Below, in pieces: positions 35,530 to 46,538 of a DNA stretch of 64,000 bases. This DNA is from Dermanyssus gallinae. Its lineage: Eukaryota > Arthropoda > Arachnida > Mesostigmata > Dermanyssidae. The notes under the pieces are model-generated. The model was not told the origin of the DNA. It searched no databases and saw nothing but the letters and a program-made list of their open reading frames with translations. Each line of letters starts with the position of its first letter. Within the stretch, counting starts at the first letter, position 1. A program made the position numbers and the translations under genes. The stretch lies in the NCBI GenBank assembly GCA_003439945.1, contig QVRM01001782.1:682001-746000 (forward strand), given 5' to 3'.

Positions 35530-37860
35530 CGTTCTCGTTTTCAAATCTAGAATCGTGGTCCCGTCTGGCTCATTCTTCAACAACTGTCCTCACTATTTCT
35601 AAGCAGAAGACAAAGAGAAAGTCGCTGTGTTCGCCTGTTCGAAACAACCTCAGTCGATTCAGGAGTCGTGCCTCACTCGACGCCGCCATCAACTGCAACC
35701 ACTGCGTGACCTCAAAGACTAATGATGAGTACCAAAGAGCTCAAGTGGCACAGGCAAAGCTGGCCCAGGAGAAGGTTTCTGCGACAACTCGCGTTCTTAT
35801 TTAGACAGATTTTACAGCTTTACAAGACCAACACTCATCGCATACCTAGCGAAAAACACCTGTTAATGCCAGAAGCATCAGCATATCCGACGTCAGCAAT
35901 TCATAATTTTCTACATAGTTCAAGTAACGGCTCTGATGCCTCAAGCCCAGACATCTAAAAGACCTTTTTAAAAATCGTTAAGAAATCTGCCTTCTCGTTT
36001 TTGCTCTGATGGGCTTCTGCAACCTTGTTGTGAACGGCCGCCTACCAGGGTTTTGCAGAAGCACGTTGCAGCGGCTAGTGTGCAAGGTGTTAATCCGCAG
36101 ATACATAGCGTCGATTGTCGACAAAATGGTTTTTGCTCAACCGGGCTGTTAAGTCCACGCTGCAAGTACATTTGTAAATATTAACTTCATATTATTAATG
36201 TGTTAATATAATTGAACTTTAAAACTGTCTTTCATTCTCTAAGAAGGGATCTGTTTGTTGACGATGTCAAATCAAAGTTTGTACCTCGCTGTCTACTAGA
36301 TGTAGAGAAGCCCATCCAATATTTTCGAAGGAAGAAGTCGTATTTCAGAAATGCGGGGTACAGCAAAGAGACACTAGCGGCCCGTCCGTTCTCTGTCAGA
36401 CGATTTCTCAGTTACTTTCCTCTCTCGAGTCAGAATTTAAACTGTGGTTCTCAGATTATGGAACGATTAGTGCTACCCATGATTCCGCCCTTGGTGATAT
36501 GGAAAAAGTAATCGATATCGGTGTCACCTCAGAATTGCAACTTACTGCTTTAGAGTGTGATCTGTACGTTTGCCATCCGATTCCGCCTTTCGTGGTGAGT
36601 GCGTGCGCCGGGTGCAGGGACCCGCTTCTTGTCATCAAGCTATGCACCTTTGAAGACATTATAGCTTCTTAGAGCTCTTCCTACAATGAGCTCCACAAAG
36701 CTCGCCCTGAGCAGGATGTGCGAGCTAGTGGATCTCTAGTGTTCCAGATTAAAATTCCTAGATACGCGCTGCCTATACTTGATGCGAATTAGCTTCTCGA
36801 CCCCAAGACTAATATATATCGTTTGCTTTGGGGCCAGGCTATTCTTCCCATTTCTGCCGGAGGTCTAGGAATCTGACAACGGATCTGGCCGAGACCGCAT
36901 TCTTGAGTCTATAACCACTCTTCAATCTTCAACTCTTCACTTCATCGATATCTCCTTCGAACGCCAGGCCACACCTAGAAGGACTTATATGGAGTACAAA
37001 AAGAGGAGTTTGCCGCCCGTTACCAGGTGATGCTTGATGACACACGCTGGTCTGCACTGGATGCTGCCACAGTCGAAGTCACTCAAATGAAACTCTGGAC
37101 CGCACGGCCGATGCACTTAGCAAGATGCCCCTACTAGCAGCTTTCAACGAATCGAGCGCCAAATAGCTTGAAACCGACGATACTGAACCATACAACACTC
37201 CGCATGTTTGCTGGCCTACGGTTAGGGTTGGCTGTATGTGCGCCTCATACTGGCTCCCGTTGCAACACACCGGTTTCGCCGACGGAAAAACATGGTGTTC
37301 TAAGAGCTTAAGGGAGGCACTCGGGCCAGGCCGCTCATAATAAACGCAATCCTCGAATGTGCTGTACAGGAACTGGTCAGTCGGACTGGCAGCGGAGTTA
37401 GCCATATGGCCAAACGAGTTAACCTTGCTTTTGCCGTCCTCCGGAAAGGCCCTTGCGTCAGACGCAGCCGTTTGGAACATGCTGGTGCCGTCTTACAGGA
37501 GCCGCGCTTCGAGATTAGCAGGCGCTGTTGCCAATTTAACGGAGCAACAAAATCGTGTGAAGTATCGCAAGCTGGAGGCAACGTTTGTAGCATAGCCAGC
37601 TGCAGTAGAAACACTGGGCGGTCATGGAGACATCTGCAGTAACATTTCTACGAAAATTTGGAAAAAGCGGCACATGAGAATGGTGAGAAAATATCGATTA
37701 ATGAAGAATGTTTGCTACAGAAAATATCGGTTGAAGTTGAGCGTGGAAATACGGCCGCGTTGCTAGGCTCGTCCCCCTTAGGCAGTGGTTGACCGGGGTT
37801 GACCTGATTATGTACTAAATATATATAGTATATTATGTATAAATAAATAATTGATGTAAT
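35530..37860 (+). pseudogene. RLE-type non-LTR polyprotein (element G), very old
   Basis: The protein can be traced across frames by comparison with A. Landmarks: SWSRLAHSSTTVLTISKQKT (about 35553-35612, aligning with A's STAWLALFSFAPVVL); AQVAQAKLAQEKVSATTRVL (about 35740-35800, A's AITKLSEGDVSSAARVL); NLVVNGRLP (36021-36047); a palm stretch FKTVFHSLRRDL (about 36218-36253); a catalytic box reading FSDY instead of YLDD (36448-36459); ISAGGLGI (about 36850-36875); and an RLE with PNELTLL (37410-37430) in place of PDG.TL, then SDAAVW (about 37458-37475). The first endonuclease Asp is Asn and the conserved Trp is Ser. Stops are frequent. It ends near 37790, with an AT-rich tail to about 37860. 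Confidence 0.78.
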
Positions 37861-39463
37861 AAAACAGCAACTTCTTGAACGCTTGAAATATTTCTTTCAA
37901 TTCTCTTCGCTTAAAATATGTCATTCGCTTCTTAAGGTTATAATGACTCCATCCGATCGCTGAGGAGTCCCTATTAATTTACGGCGACGTTATTTTGCAG
38001 TTTTGATTCGGGCGTGAAGGGTAATTCTGCTTTGCGTAGAGCTATCTTTGATGGTGTTATTCGAGTTTTGCGTGTTTAGTCGCTCTGTCTGGACATTTGC
38101 GATAACCCAGTGAGTATAGTCATCGGGGTTGTTCGGTTTCACCACACGATGAACACGGAATGACTTGGACTATTGGCCATATTTTTAACCTACTGATGAA
38201 ATCTCGTCGATAAAGTGCCAATACGTCGGTAGAACCCCCTGAACGCTTCGGCCAAACAATAAACGGCTCGCATTCCATCCGCCGGCTCCGCCAAAGACCA
38301 GCTTGTTTCGCAAGCAGCGCTCTGATAGGAGACGCTTTAAGAAGTGGGGCGAATGCCGTGCAAAACTTCGCAGCTCATGACTATTTGTCAAGAAATGCTT
38401 ACTTATATCCGCCAGCCGCGGTCTATTGTCGCGGCCAACCGTTTTCTTCAAATAAAACAGAAAGTAATTTCATTTCTTGCTTAAAAGAGATACATAGTAC
38501 GATGGCACTGTGAGAGTCGTGTGCGCAGTTTAGCTATGCGCCAAGCAAATAATCCATTTATGTAATCAGACGTAGAATGCTTTGAACAGACGAATACAAA
38601 ATTCAGTCATTCTTAGACTAAACCTAAGTTCAAGACTAAAAGAGCAATACGCACTAAAGCGTCTACGATTTAGGTTCTGTAATTATTGAGGATAGGCAAA
38701 ACATTTAGTCCAGCAGATCGGATAACAGATTCTTGTTCATTTTGTTGTTGAAGTCGAGCGCACCACGTTTTTGTACAGCACATTTTTTCGGTGATAGAAG
38801 CATGCCTTTTTCAGAGAACAGCCGGCGATGCCATCGATTCCTTATGCAATACGGCACATATTACGGGAATAGCGGTCAAAACGGTGGCCATCGTGATCAA
38901 GTAACGTTCTTAAATCACAAAAAAATTTCTTTAAGACATAGGCAAGTTCCACTGTGAGTGTCCTACACGTGAATCATGTATTAACACACATGAATGCATA
39001 AAGAATCGTTAGAGTTTAGCAGAGGCATACGATCTGAGTTTTGTAGCATTATCTTTACTGCCACGAGAATCAACAAATGCCTACTACTGGTAATTAAATA
39101 ATTACAAAAAGTTGCCAAGTAGAAGGTTTCTGGAATCGTCACAGATCACGTTAATAATGCTGATGCTGACGACGACCAGACGGCGTGCAAGAGGTACTTG
39201 GCCCGTCGCCCGCGTAATTTATTGCTCACTGCGCTTTGTATCGCTCTGTTTGTTCCGTTGCTGAATTAGAGTTGATAACAACTCAGCCGCCGGTGGTACC
39301 TCTGCGCTGAGCCAAGGGACAACGCCATTACCACATGTTTGTACGACGACGCCGACGTTGTCGAGGACAGCGATTCGGAAGCTGTTTCAAACAAGCTTAT
39401 TCCACCCTCGGCAAACAATTGGCATCTACGGCGACTGCCAAAACGGCCGGGCTGCTGTACCAA
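37861..39463. other. Spacer, no recognised gene
   Basis: One minus-strand open frame (38451-38185, 88 codons) has balanced amino-acid usage (contains RSFARHSPHFLKRLLSERC) but matches no family I know. The rest shows nothing. Confidence 0.35.
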
Positions 39464-39532
39464 TTACAACAACAACAACAACAACAACAACAATAACAAC
39501 AACAACAACAGCAGCAGCAATAACAACAGTGA
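39464..39532 (+). repeat. (CAA)n/(CAG)n microsatellite
   Basis: About 70 bp of AAC/CAA units with a short CAG block (about 39508-39518). In one frame it would encode poly-Asn or poly-Gln, but no flanking coding sequence supports that it is translated. Confidence 0.9.
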
Positions 39533-39841
39533 CCGCTGACCTGCCAGCTGCTGCCGAATGGTGACGATACACCTCCAAAAGAAAAACGCAAAAAAGAAGA
39601 CACAGTGCGGAAAGAGAAGAGAGGCTGTACTTTGTAGGACCAGCAAAACTAAAAAAAGCCCAAGACAACCATCTACCTCTTCTACCTTTTCCTCACCAAG
39701 CTATTTGCCTACTCGCCTTCCTAAGCACGACTAGCCACCGCCATCACCATCACGATCTTTTACTGGACGCGGAAAAAGAGGAAAGATTCCTTTATATGCC
39801 TCTGGTAATGTCTATCTACTCCGCATAGTAGGACTGTTGTA

Positions 39842-39876
<35 letters not shown>

Positions 39877-41288
39877 GGGCAAACATATATCTCCCTGTTC
39901 TGTCTTCTCGAGCTCGTTTATACTAGCACAGCCGTTCTAGTCTTTTGCCGGCTCTTCGTTGGGTTTGCTCGGGTTCGGGGTACACTTTTCTCTCAACCTG
40001 CTTCTTCTACTTTCCTAGCCTTCAACGAAGATGGGGTCGTGGCTGTCGCTGCTGTTGTTTTTGTTGTTGTCGTTGTCGTCGTCGTCGACGCCGTTGTTGT
40101 TCATTTCTGCTCTGGGAAACCGCCCCGTGGCCACCCCCCGGAGTCAGTCTCCCCTCGCCAGCCCAAAGACCAGCAGGTGTGCCGTTCTGAGCCGGAACTG
40201 CTACCGCTGCCGCCGTTGCCCGAACGAACCCCCATTCTAATAAATAGCCTGCAGTTATTTTTGCTTCGCGGCCGTTGCCGTCGTGCCATGCGAGGCCGAG
40301 CTACGCTGGGGCGATTAATAAATTTTAATATTTCTTCGCTTGAGTAGCAGCACGATCACACCAGACGTCGTTTTCGTAGATAATCGGGACCGGGGCTTGG
40401 CGGCTGCAGAGGGCCCCAAGGAGAGGACGCCAAGGAGTTGAGAGGTGCCGCCGACGTTACAGGTGGGGTTCTGTGGCTACGAAACCTGCTATAGCTGCTC
40501 GAAGTGGTGGTGGCGGTACCCCCCACAACTGACTGGCAAAAAGGCGAGCTAGACCTGTAACAGCCTCGAAGGCGGCGGAGTGAGAAAGACGGAAAAACGC
40601 AGGAAACGGAAGGAAAGCGGGCTCCACATCGTCAGCAAGCGTCACGGCCGTTGCCGCTACGGCTAAGCTCTAAGCTCAAACTAGGCACCGTTTCGGCTCG
40701 CAGCGCCTACCTCTTTCCATCCCTTTTCTTTCTCCTTCCGTGCGTGTGTGTGTGGACTTCGAGGTTAGAGTGTCTCCTCGAGAAAAATATCAAATGTAGC
40801 CATTTGGGCAGCCGGCTGCTGGGCGGTTGTCGTTGTTGATGTCGCCGTCGCCACGCTGCCATTTCAAGCCAGCGTGGCAGGCTAGCCGAAACCGCCATTG
40901 CAGGGAGAAACCTCTGTGTATACATATATATACTTGGCAGGTGACACCGGTGCGTATTCGGCTTCCCTTTCGTATTTTTTTCTACTCCCACCGGTAGTTT
41001 TAAAACTCACAATTAACACTAAACTAATGGCGATCGACCGTATAGGCTCTAGTGCGACGTCCAAGCATCTAGGCTAGCACATATATATATATAACATATA
41101 TTTTTCCTTTTGGTTACAGTTACTCTGGATATAAGATATAGATCATATATCTATATATATAGATTAGAGAGATATATATAGATAGATATATATATATATA
41201 TAGAGATATAAATATGATAGTAAGCTATATAGATTGTTAGTATAATAGATAATGTAATATAATATAATATATATATAAGATATATGTA

Positions 41289-41373
<85 letters not shown>
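39533..41373. other. GC-rich single-copy-looking stretch, then (TA)n
   Basis: From about 39900 to 41060 the DNA is richer in G+C and CpG than the surroundings, with GTT/GTC repeats (about 40050-40105). Open frames exist on both strands but are low-complexity and resemble no family. A (TA)n lies at 39847-39876, and a long (TA)n/(GATA)-like tract fills about 41075-41373. This could be a promoter-like island; no transcript can be defined. Confidence 0.4.
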
Positions 41374-41376
<3 letters not shown>

Positions 41377-42471
41377 GGTATTACAGGAATATTTGATCAA
41401 CGATATATGGAATTGTAGAGCTCGTTAAGGCAAATATTTTTTCTAATGGAACATGGTCTCTAAGAGGCCCTGTTTCGGAATGAGAGTTAAATTACTACAA
41501 TTTGTGACATTGGTGTTTTTGCCCGACATAGGAGCATAGAATGTGCTGTTGCGAGACAACCTGTTCCTAGACAGAAGCTAAACACACCGCCGTGTTCGTG
41601 AGAAAATTCTGCTTCTTCGAAGAACTCATAAGGCCGGTCAGAAGATGCTACATGGTCGCTTAGAAGAGAATTCGCCAAAATAAAGTTATTTTATTACCCT
41701 TCACGCCCAATACCTCAAAATCATTACCTTACGACCACTTACAGCGCTCTAAACTAACATATTCTACTATATACTATATATATATACTAACATATAAATG
41801 CGCATTTCATGACGATCATTTTGGTATCAAACTTATGGCAATGCGAGCTGTGGTTGCGGAGTAATTACGATTTTTTGGTGGGATGTCCAGATTAAGTGCA
41901 TGTAAAATGACTGTGTGGCGATGTTCACAACCGCCGACGTGTCGCGCGACAGCCGCAGCGCGTCATTTTACATGCACTTAATCTGGACATCCCACCAAAA
42001 AATCGTAATTACTCCGCAACCACAGCTCGCATTGTCATAAGTTTGGTACCAAAATGATCGTGATAAAATGCGCATTTGCCTAAAAATGTTAGTTTAGAGC
42101 GCTGTAAGTGGTCGTAAGGTAATGATTTTGATGTATTGGGCGTGAAGGTTAAGAAAATAACTTTATTTTGGCGAATTCTCTTCTAAGCGACCATGTAGCA
42201 TCTTCTGACCGGCCTTATGAGTTCTTTGAAAGAAGCAGAATGTTCTCACAAACACGGCGGTGTGTTTAGCTTCTGTCTAGGAAACCCGGTTGTCTCGCAA
42301 CAGCACATTCTATGCTCCTATGTCGGGCAAAAACACCAATGTTACAAATTGTAGTAAATAACTCTCATTCCGAAACAGGGTCTCTTAGAGACCATGTTCC
42401 ATTGGAAAAAATATTTGCCTTAACGAGCTCTACAATTCCATACATCATTGATCAAATATTCCTGTAATATC

Positions 42472-42474
<3 letters not shown>
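41374..42474. mobile_element. Foldback element, best copy (family FB1), 1.1 kb hairpin
   Basis: The ends are CAGGGTATTACAGGAATATT (from 41374) and its inverse (...AATATTCCTGTAATATCCTG to 42474), each abutting TA in a (TA)n tract. The two arms (41374-41911 and 41962-42474) are reverse complements over about 510 bp with few differences. They enclose a unique 50-bp loop (41912-41961) that itself holds the palindrome GTCGCGCGAC. No protein frame is conserved. TA target and CAGGGT ends resemble non-autonomous Tc1/mariner-type elements; that assignment is inferred from the ends only. Related copies lie at 1290-2125 and 57029-57467. Confidence 0.9.

Positions 42475-42522
<48 letters not shown>
42475..42522 (+). 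repeat. (TA)n between two foldback elements
   Basis: Pure (TA)n of 48 bp. The right end of FB1 and the left end of FB2 both abut it. Confidence 0.95.
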
Positions 42523-42525
<3 letters not shown>

Positions 42526-43486
42526 GGTCTATCATAACCGCATGTGCCTGTTTTAAGGTTTGGCAAAACTTGGCCAAAAAATCACAATCTGAATGACACT
42601 TGATGCAAGCTGGCGAATGGGAAACAGCCGGATTAAGGAATAGTCAAAATGTTGTTTTGTCTTACGCTGAAGCTTTCACGTGCAGAATCATACAATGTTG
42701 CCATTACGACCAAAAATTCAATATTAAATCGATTATTCTCAGCAATAGCAAATATAATGCCCATCATTTGCGTATCCATGTCATGGTGCTGCGTTACGCA
42801 GTTGCCGAGTAACTAAGTTGTTTCAACAGCCATAGTTGTTATGTTTTACGGTAAAGCTTTCACGTTCAGAACCGTACAATTTAGCTAAAACGTTCCCGGC
42901 CCTTCCTTCTATTGGGAAAATAATATTTTCTTGCCGAGTTCTGCCAAACCTCAAAATATGTACCTTACTCTCTCATTCACCCTTGCTGAAGCAGGCCAAA
43001 GTGCTAGCAATGTATGTCTCCGCTTTCGATATGGCTGTAAAAAAAGCTTAGTTGCTCGGTAGTACGTAACGTCGCACCATCACTTTGGTACGAAAATGAT
43101 GGGCATTGAATTAGTTAATATGCTTTTGTCCAAGAATAGTCTTTTTTGGGCGTAAATTTTGGGTCGTTATAACAAACTTTAACGGTTCTGCACATGAAAG
43201 CTTTCATGCAAAACATAACAACATAAAAACTTTTTATGCTTTTCTTTAACCTGGCTTTTCTGGTGTCATTCAGAATGTGCAGTTCCTTCGTGCGTTGAAT
43301 GGTTCTCCCGCAAACGTAACTTTTGCACAACTATGTAGGAGAAAAAAGGCAGCATAATAACTCAATTAAATTTCATCCTCACTCCTAAACAATACTTTTG
43401 CGCTCCTCTCTCCATTGGGAAAAATTCTTTTCTTGCCGAGTTCTACCAAATCTTAAAACAAGTACATACGGTTATAATAGACCCTG
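42523..43486. mobile_element. Foldback-type element, second family (FB2), 964 bp
   Basis: The ends are about 45-bp imperfect inverted repeats, starting CAGGGTCTATCATAACCG at 42523 and ending CGGTTATAATAGACCCTG at 43486, flanked by TA. Interior inverted matches continue inwards: GAAGCTTTCACGTGCAGAA (about 42670-42690) against its inverse near 43185-43205, and ATAATGCCCATCATTT (about 42756) against AAAATGATGGGCATT (about 43094). The segment with 'tattgggaaaataatattttcttgccgagttct' occurs as a direct repeat inside (about 42910-42945) and near the right end (about 43411-43443). No protein is encoded. Only the terminal CAGGGT and TA are shared with FB1. Confidence 0.82.
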
Positions 43487-43849
43487 TATACATACATCTT
43501 AACAGTTAGGAGCGGCTTCATTTAATATAGTAGTTTATAATAGTCCCACGTTTACATACGCCCATATCTTAAATCTTCTCATCTTATTAGAAGACATCCT
43601 ATTAATACTAAAAATAAAATATTAGTAATATTGTTAGTGTAGTTATTCTACGGAACAAAACTCTCTTAGATACTCTAACTAAGCGCACATATATTCTGTT
43701 GGGTCCGATCTATCTACCAGCTAAACTTCTCCATCTTTACAGCAAGATTATTTGTTTTAAAAAAGTTGGATCTATCTAACTCATTGTGTTTTTCTGTGGT
43801 TCGTTAAATGGATGCGATGGTTGATTGCTGGAACAACACGTACCAGATA
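43487..43849. other. AT-rich spacer, no gene seen
   Basis: Nothing recognisable between the right end of FB2 and the start of element H. Confidence 0.5.
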
Positions 43850-45180
43850 CCTGAAGATAACTGAGGATGCCAACTAAGAATCACAACTTAAGGTTCGGTA
43901 CCCGACGAAACTAACGGGGTGAATGATGCAGCCCTAGTAAAACAGGGTTTTCGTAATGCTTTCGACGCTGTGCACTGCAACCACCTTTTGCGAGTGCAGT
44001 TCGTCGGAGTATGTGCGGGGCCTCTGTTGCTGCGCTTACCTTGCCTACAAGAGTCTCTCACATTTGCTTATCTCTGATCATTGTTTTGTTTCAGTCAAAG
44101 TTATAACAAAGTATATGCGAACATTTTGCTTCGGAGCTAATGCTGTCACAAATATACAAGCACATACTTTTTACTACCGAACTCCGTAAGAGCAGTGATT
44201 ACCACGTTAAAGGTTTTAGGCGTACCTGTGCCGTCTTGTAGGAAACAGCGCCATATATCTCACTGAGTACAGAGACTGAAGACTACTTCTCTACAATTAA
44301 ATCTGCCTAAAGCGCATAGGACTTTGTTTTTACCGAGAGCCTGTTTTTCGAGTTTGCGAGTCAATTTTTATTACGTGTGTTTGACCTGGCATGTTAGAGC
44401 TCTTTAATTACCACACATTTCAATGCTGTTCCTAGTTTATCGCGGAAAAGAGGAGGTGTCGTATACTAGACCTTCCGGAACAGTACAGGTTTAAATGTTC
44501 CTTCTAGACTCGTCTAGAACACGAGCACTGCTCTACACTGGGGTTTCCACACCTGAGGATCCCTGTTTTTAACCGAGTTGGGCGTCTGCACCGCGATGAC
44601 GCACTCATGTTTAGACTCGCTGGTGTGCATAGAGCGAGGCTTAGGGCAGTGTATGTGCTTCACAGATCGGCACTGTTGGGCCCTTCTAGCCGGTGCCTGT
44701 GTGTGGGTGTCTGTTGGACTTTGCCTTTGTGCTCCATTAAATCCTCAACACATCTCAGTTTCCTTCTGGTCACCACAGCCTGCCCCGCATTTGTAGCGCA
44801 GGCCAGTCACATCGCCCTAAACGACACGCCGACGCGATTTCTTAGGTGTTTGGGCACCCCGTGAGTCCTTAAACCTAGAGGCCCAGGTGACAGAAAACGG
44901 TCTGACTTTTATTGCTTAGGAAAATATGAAAAAGCTGGTCAGGGACGGGACTGTGACTGACCCCTTAGCCTTTTTAATAGTCTGTCACGAAGCTCCAGAG
45001 GCAAGTTTTCCCGTTCGCGCTGCGGAGGCAAGTAATTTATTCGGATTTAAGAGATCCTATAGACTTCCTCCATCTATCGTCGAGACATCGCATGCTAGAA
45101 AGTTTTTCCAACAAAGATTATCTCAAAACGATCATCGTAAACATTTTGTGCTGGGAACCATAGCCATTTGTATTGCTTCA
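43850..45180 (+). pseudogene. RLE-type non-LTR polyprotein (element H), very old
   Basis: Traceable pieces in changing frames: a palm segment KQGFRNAFDAVHCNHLL (about 43940-43990); a region with NPQHISVSF where the Cys/His knuckle should be (about 44735-44765); then an endonuclease-like stretch with ENGLTFI (about 44893-44913) where PDGLTL is expected and LVRDGTVTD (about 44936-44962) where LVWDATVTD is expected. The first endonuclease Asp is therefore Asn and Trp is Arg. The end reads ARKFFQQRLS (about 45097-45126). The RT catalytic box is not visible, and the total length is too short for a full protein, so deletions are likely. Confidence 0.65.
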
Positions 45181-46462
45181 TATCCAAAAGCTTTTTTTAG
45201 AGCTAACCGGAGTGCGGATACACGTACGCGAGGCTACAATTGTTCGTGCATTCTTACTAATTGCTAACGCCCAGTTAATGATTTAGTTGCATTCATAATG
45301 CGGTGGCGGCGAAGCCATTTGACGTCCAAACACGAATCTGGTATATTTCTGAAATATTGTGCCAGAACACGTAAAATGGTAGTCTGTATGCTGATCGCCC
45401 ATGGAGCTAAAAGCTTTAATATCAGTACAACAAGAGGTCCGGATCTGATCTAAGCTTTTTTTGTGCTAACTAATACGTCGTTCAATTAAGAGACCACATA
45501 AGGGATACCAAAAATTTCGGAGCACCATATACCTTTGGTGATGGGGACACCGAGTAAAAGGTCCTCAGAGTGTCAACTGAAAGCTGCCGGGATCGTGAAT
45601 GACATGCAGCTAAACCAAGCTGATAAAGCTTGCCATGTTTATCAAGTATCGTTGCTCCTTGTAGCAAAGGGCTTAGTGCAGTGAGCACTTCGCTTCACAG
45701 CTTTACTAACGCCACGAACATGCTTTTAGCCTCGATTCAATATCGTTGAGACCCCAATCTGTAGAGACATCCCAGATAGGGAAAGAAGAACGGAGAAGAG
45801 ATTATACAGTAGCGTACTATGAATGGACAAGAGCCATAGGACGTACGTCGTTAAAGTGTGATTACTGCATCAATGTTGTTTCGTCGCCAATTATTAAACA
45901 TAATTTGGACTACATTGCAGTAAATGTTTTTGGTTGTCTCGAAAATGTTGAAAGGAACATACTACGCTGTATTTATATACCTGGGGCAAAGTCGTCCATA
46001 CTAAAACGAATTACAAAGAACCAAGAATTTCTCGTTTTTGAAACAACACATTAGCTTACAAGGCAGTGTGAGCGTAGGCAATGATCCCAGCTACGATACC
46101 GAACTACTAAATGTCTACCACGTTTTTCAGATTCCTTCTCTATTTGCATTACCCCGGATGCTTTCTCACAAACCTTAGAAATGTTTTCTCAAAAACTCGA
46201 AAAATTCTATGAATAGCAATGTGAAGCAAAGGCCGTGCATGCGCTCCTCAGAGAACATGACCGTACAGTGGCCAAGAGGGGATGCAAATTAAGTAGGCAA
46301 GTTTAATTTTTGTTAAAGTTGAGAGATTAAAAGTTTGGTCGATAATCGCTGCCCTCATTTACCCTTTTGAGAAACTCGCAGCCCACATTGATATCTAGAT
46401 TTACAAATATACGAGTACATCGTAGCTGTTCTGTATTATTAAGAATGTCCTATAATACTTTA
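45181..46462. other. Spacer, no recognised gene
   Basis: Open frames at 45746-46054 (plus, 102 codons) and 45688-45482 (minus, 68 codons) look protein-like in composition but match no family I recognise. No other feature seen. Confidence 0.35.
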
Positions 46463-46463
46463 C

Positions 46464-46538
<75 letters not shown>
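46463..46538. repeat. (AAT)n switching to (ATT)n at the 3' edge of element F
   Basis: About 30 bp of (AAT)n followed directly by about 45 bp of (ATT)n, so the tract is an inverted repeat of two triplet runs. The ATT half, read on the minus strand, is a (TAA)n tail on element F; the AAT half is the probable genomic target. Confidence 0.9.

Noticed and set aside
39464..39532. Poly-Asn/poly-Gln protein segment
   Set aside because: A CAA/CAG microsatellite without supporting coding sequence on either side.
45746..46054. 102-codon plus-strand ORF
   Set aside because: Protein-like composition but no recognisable motif, no neighbouring exon, and located between two decayed retroelements.
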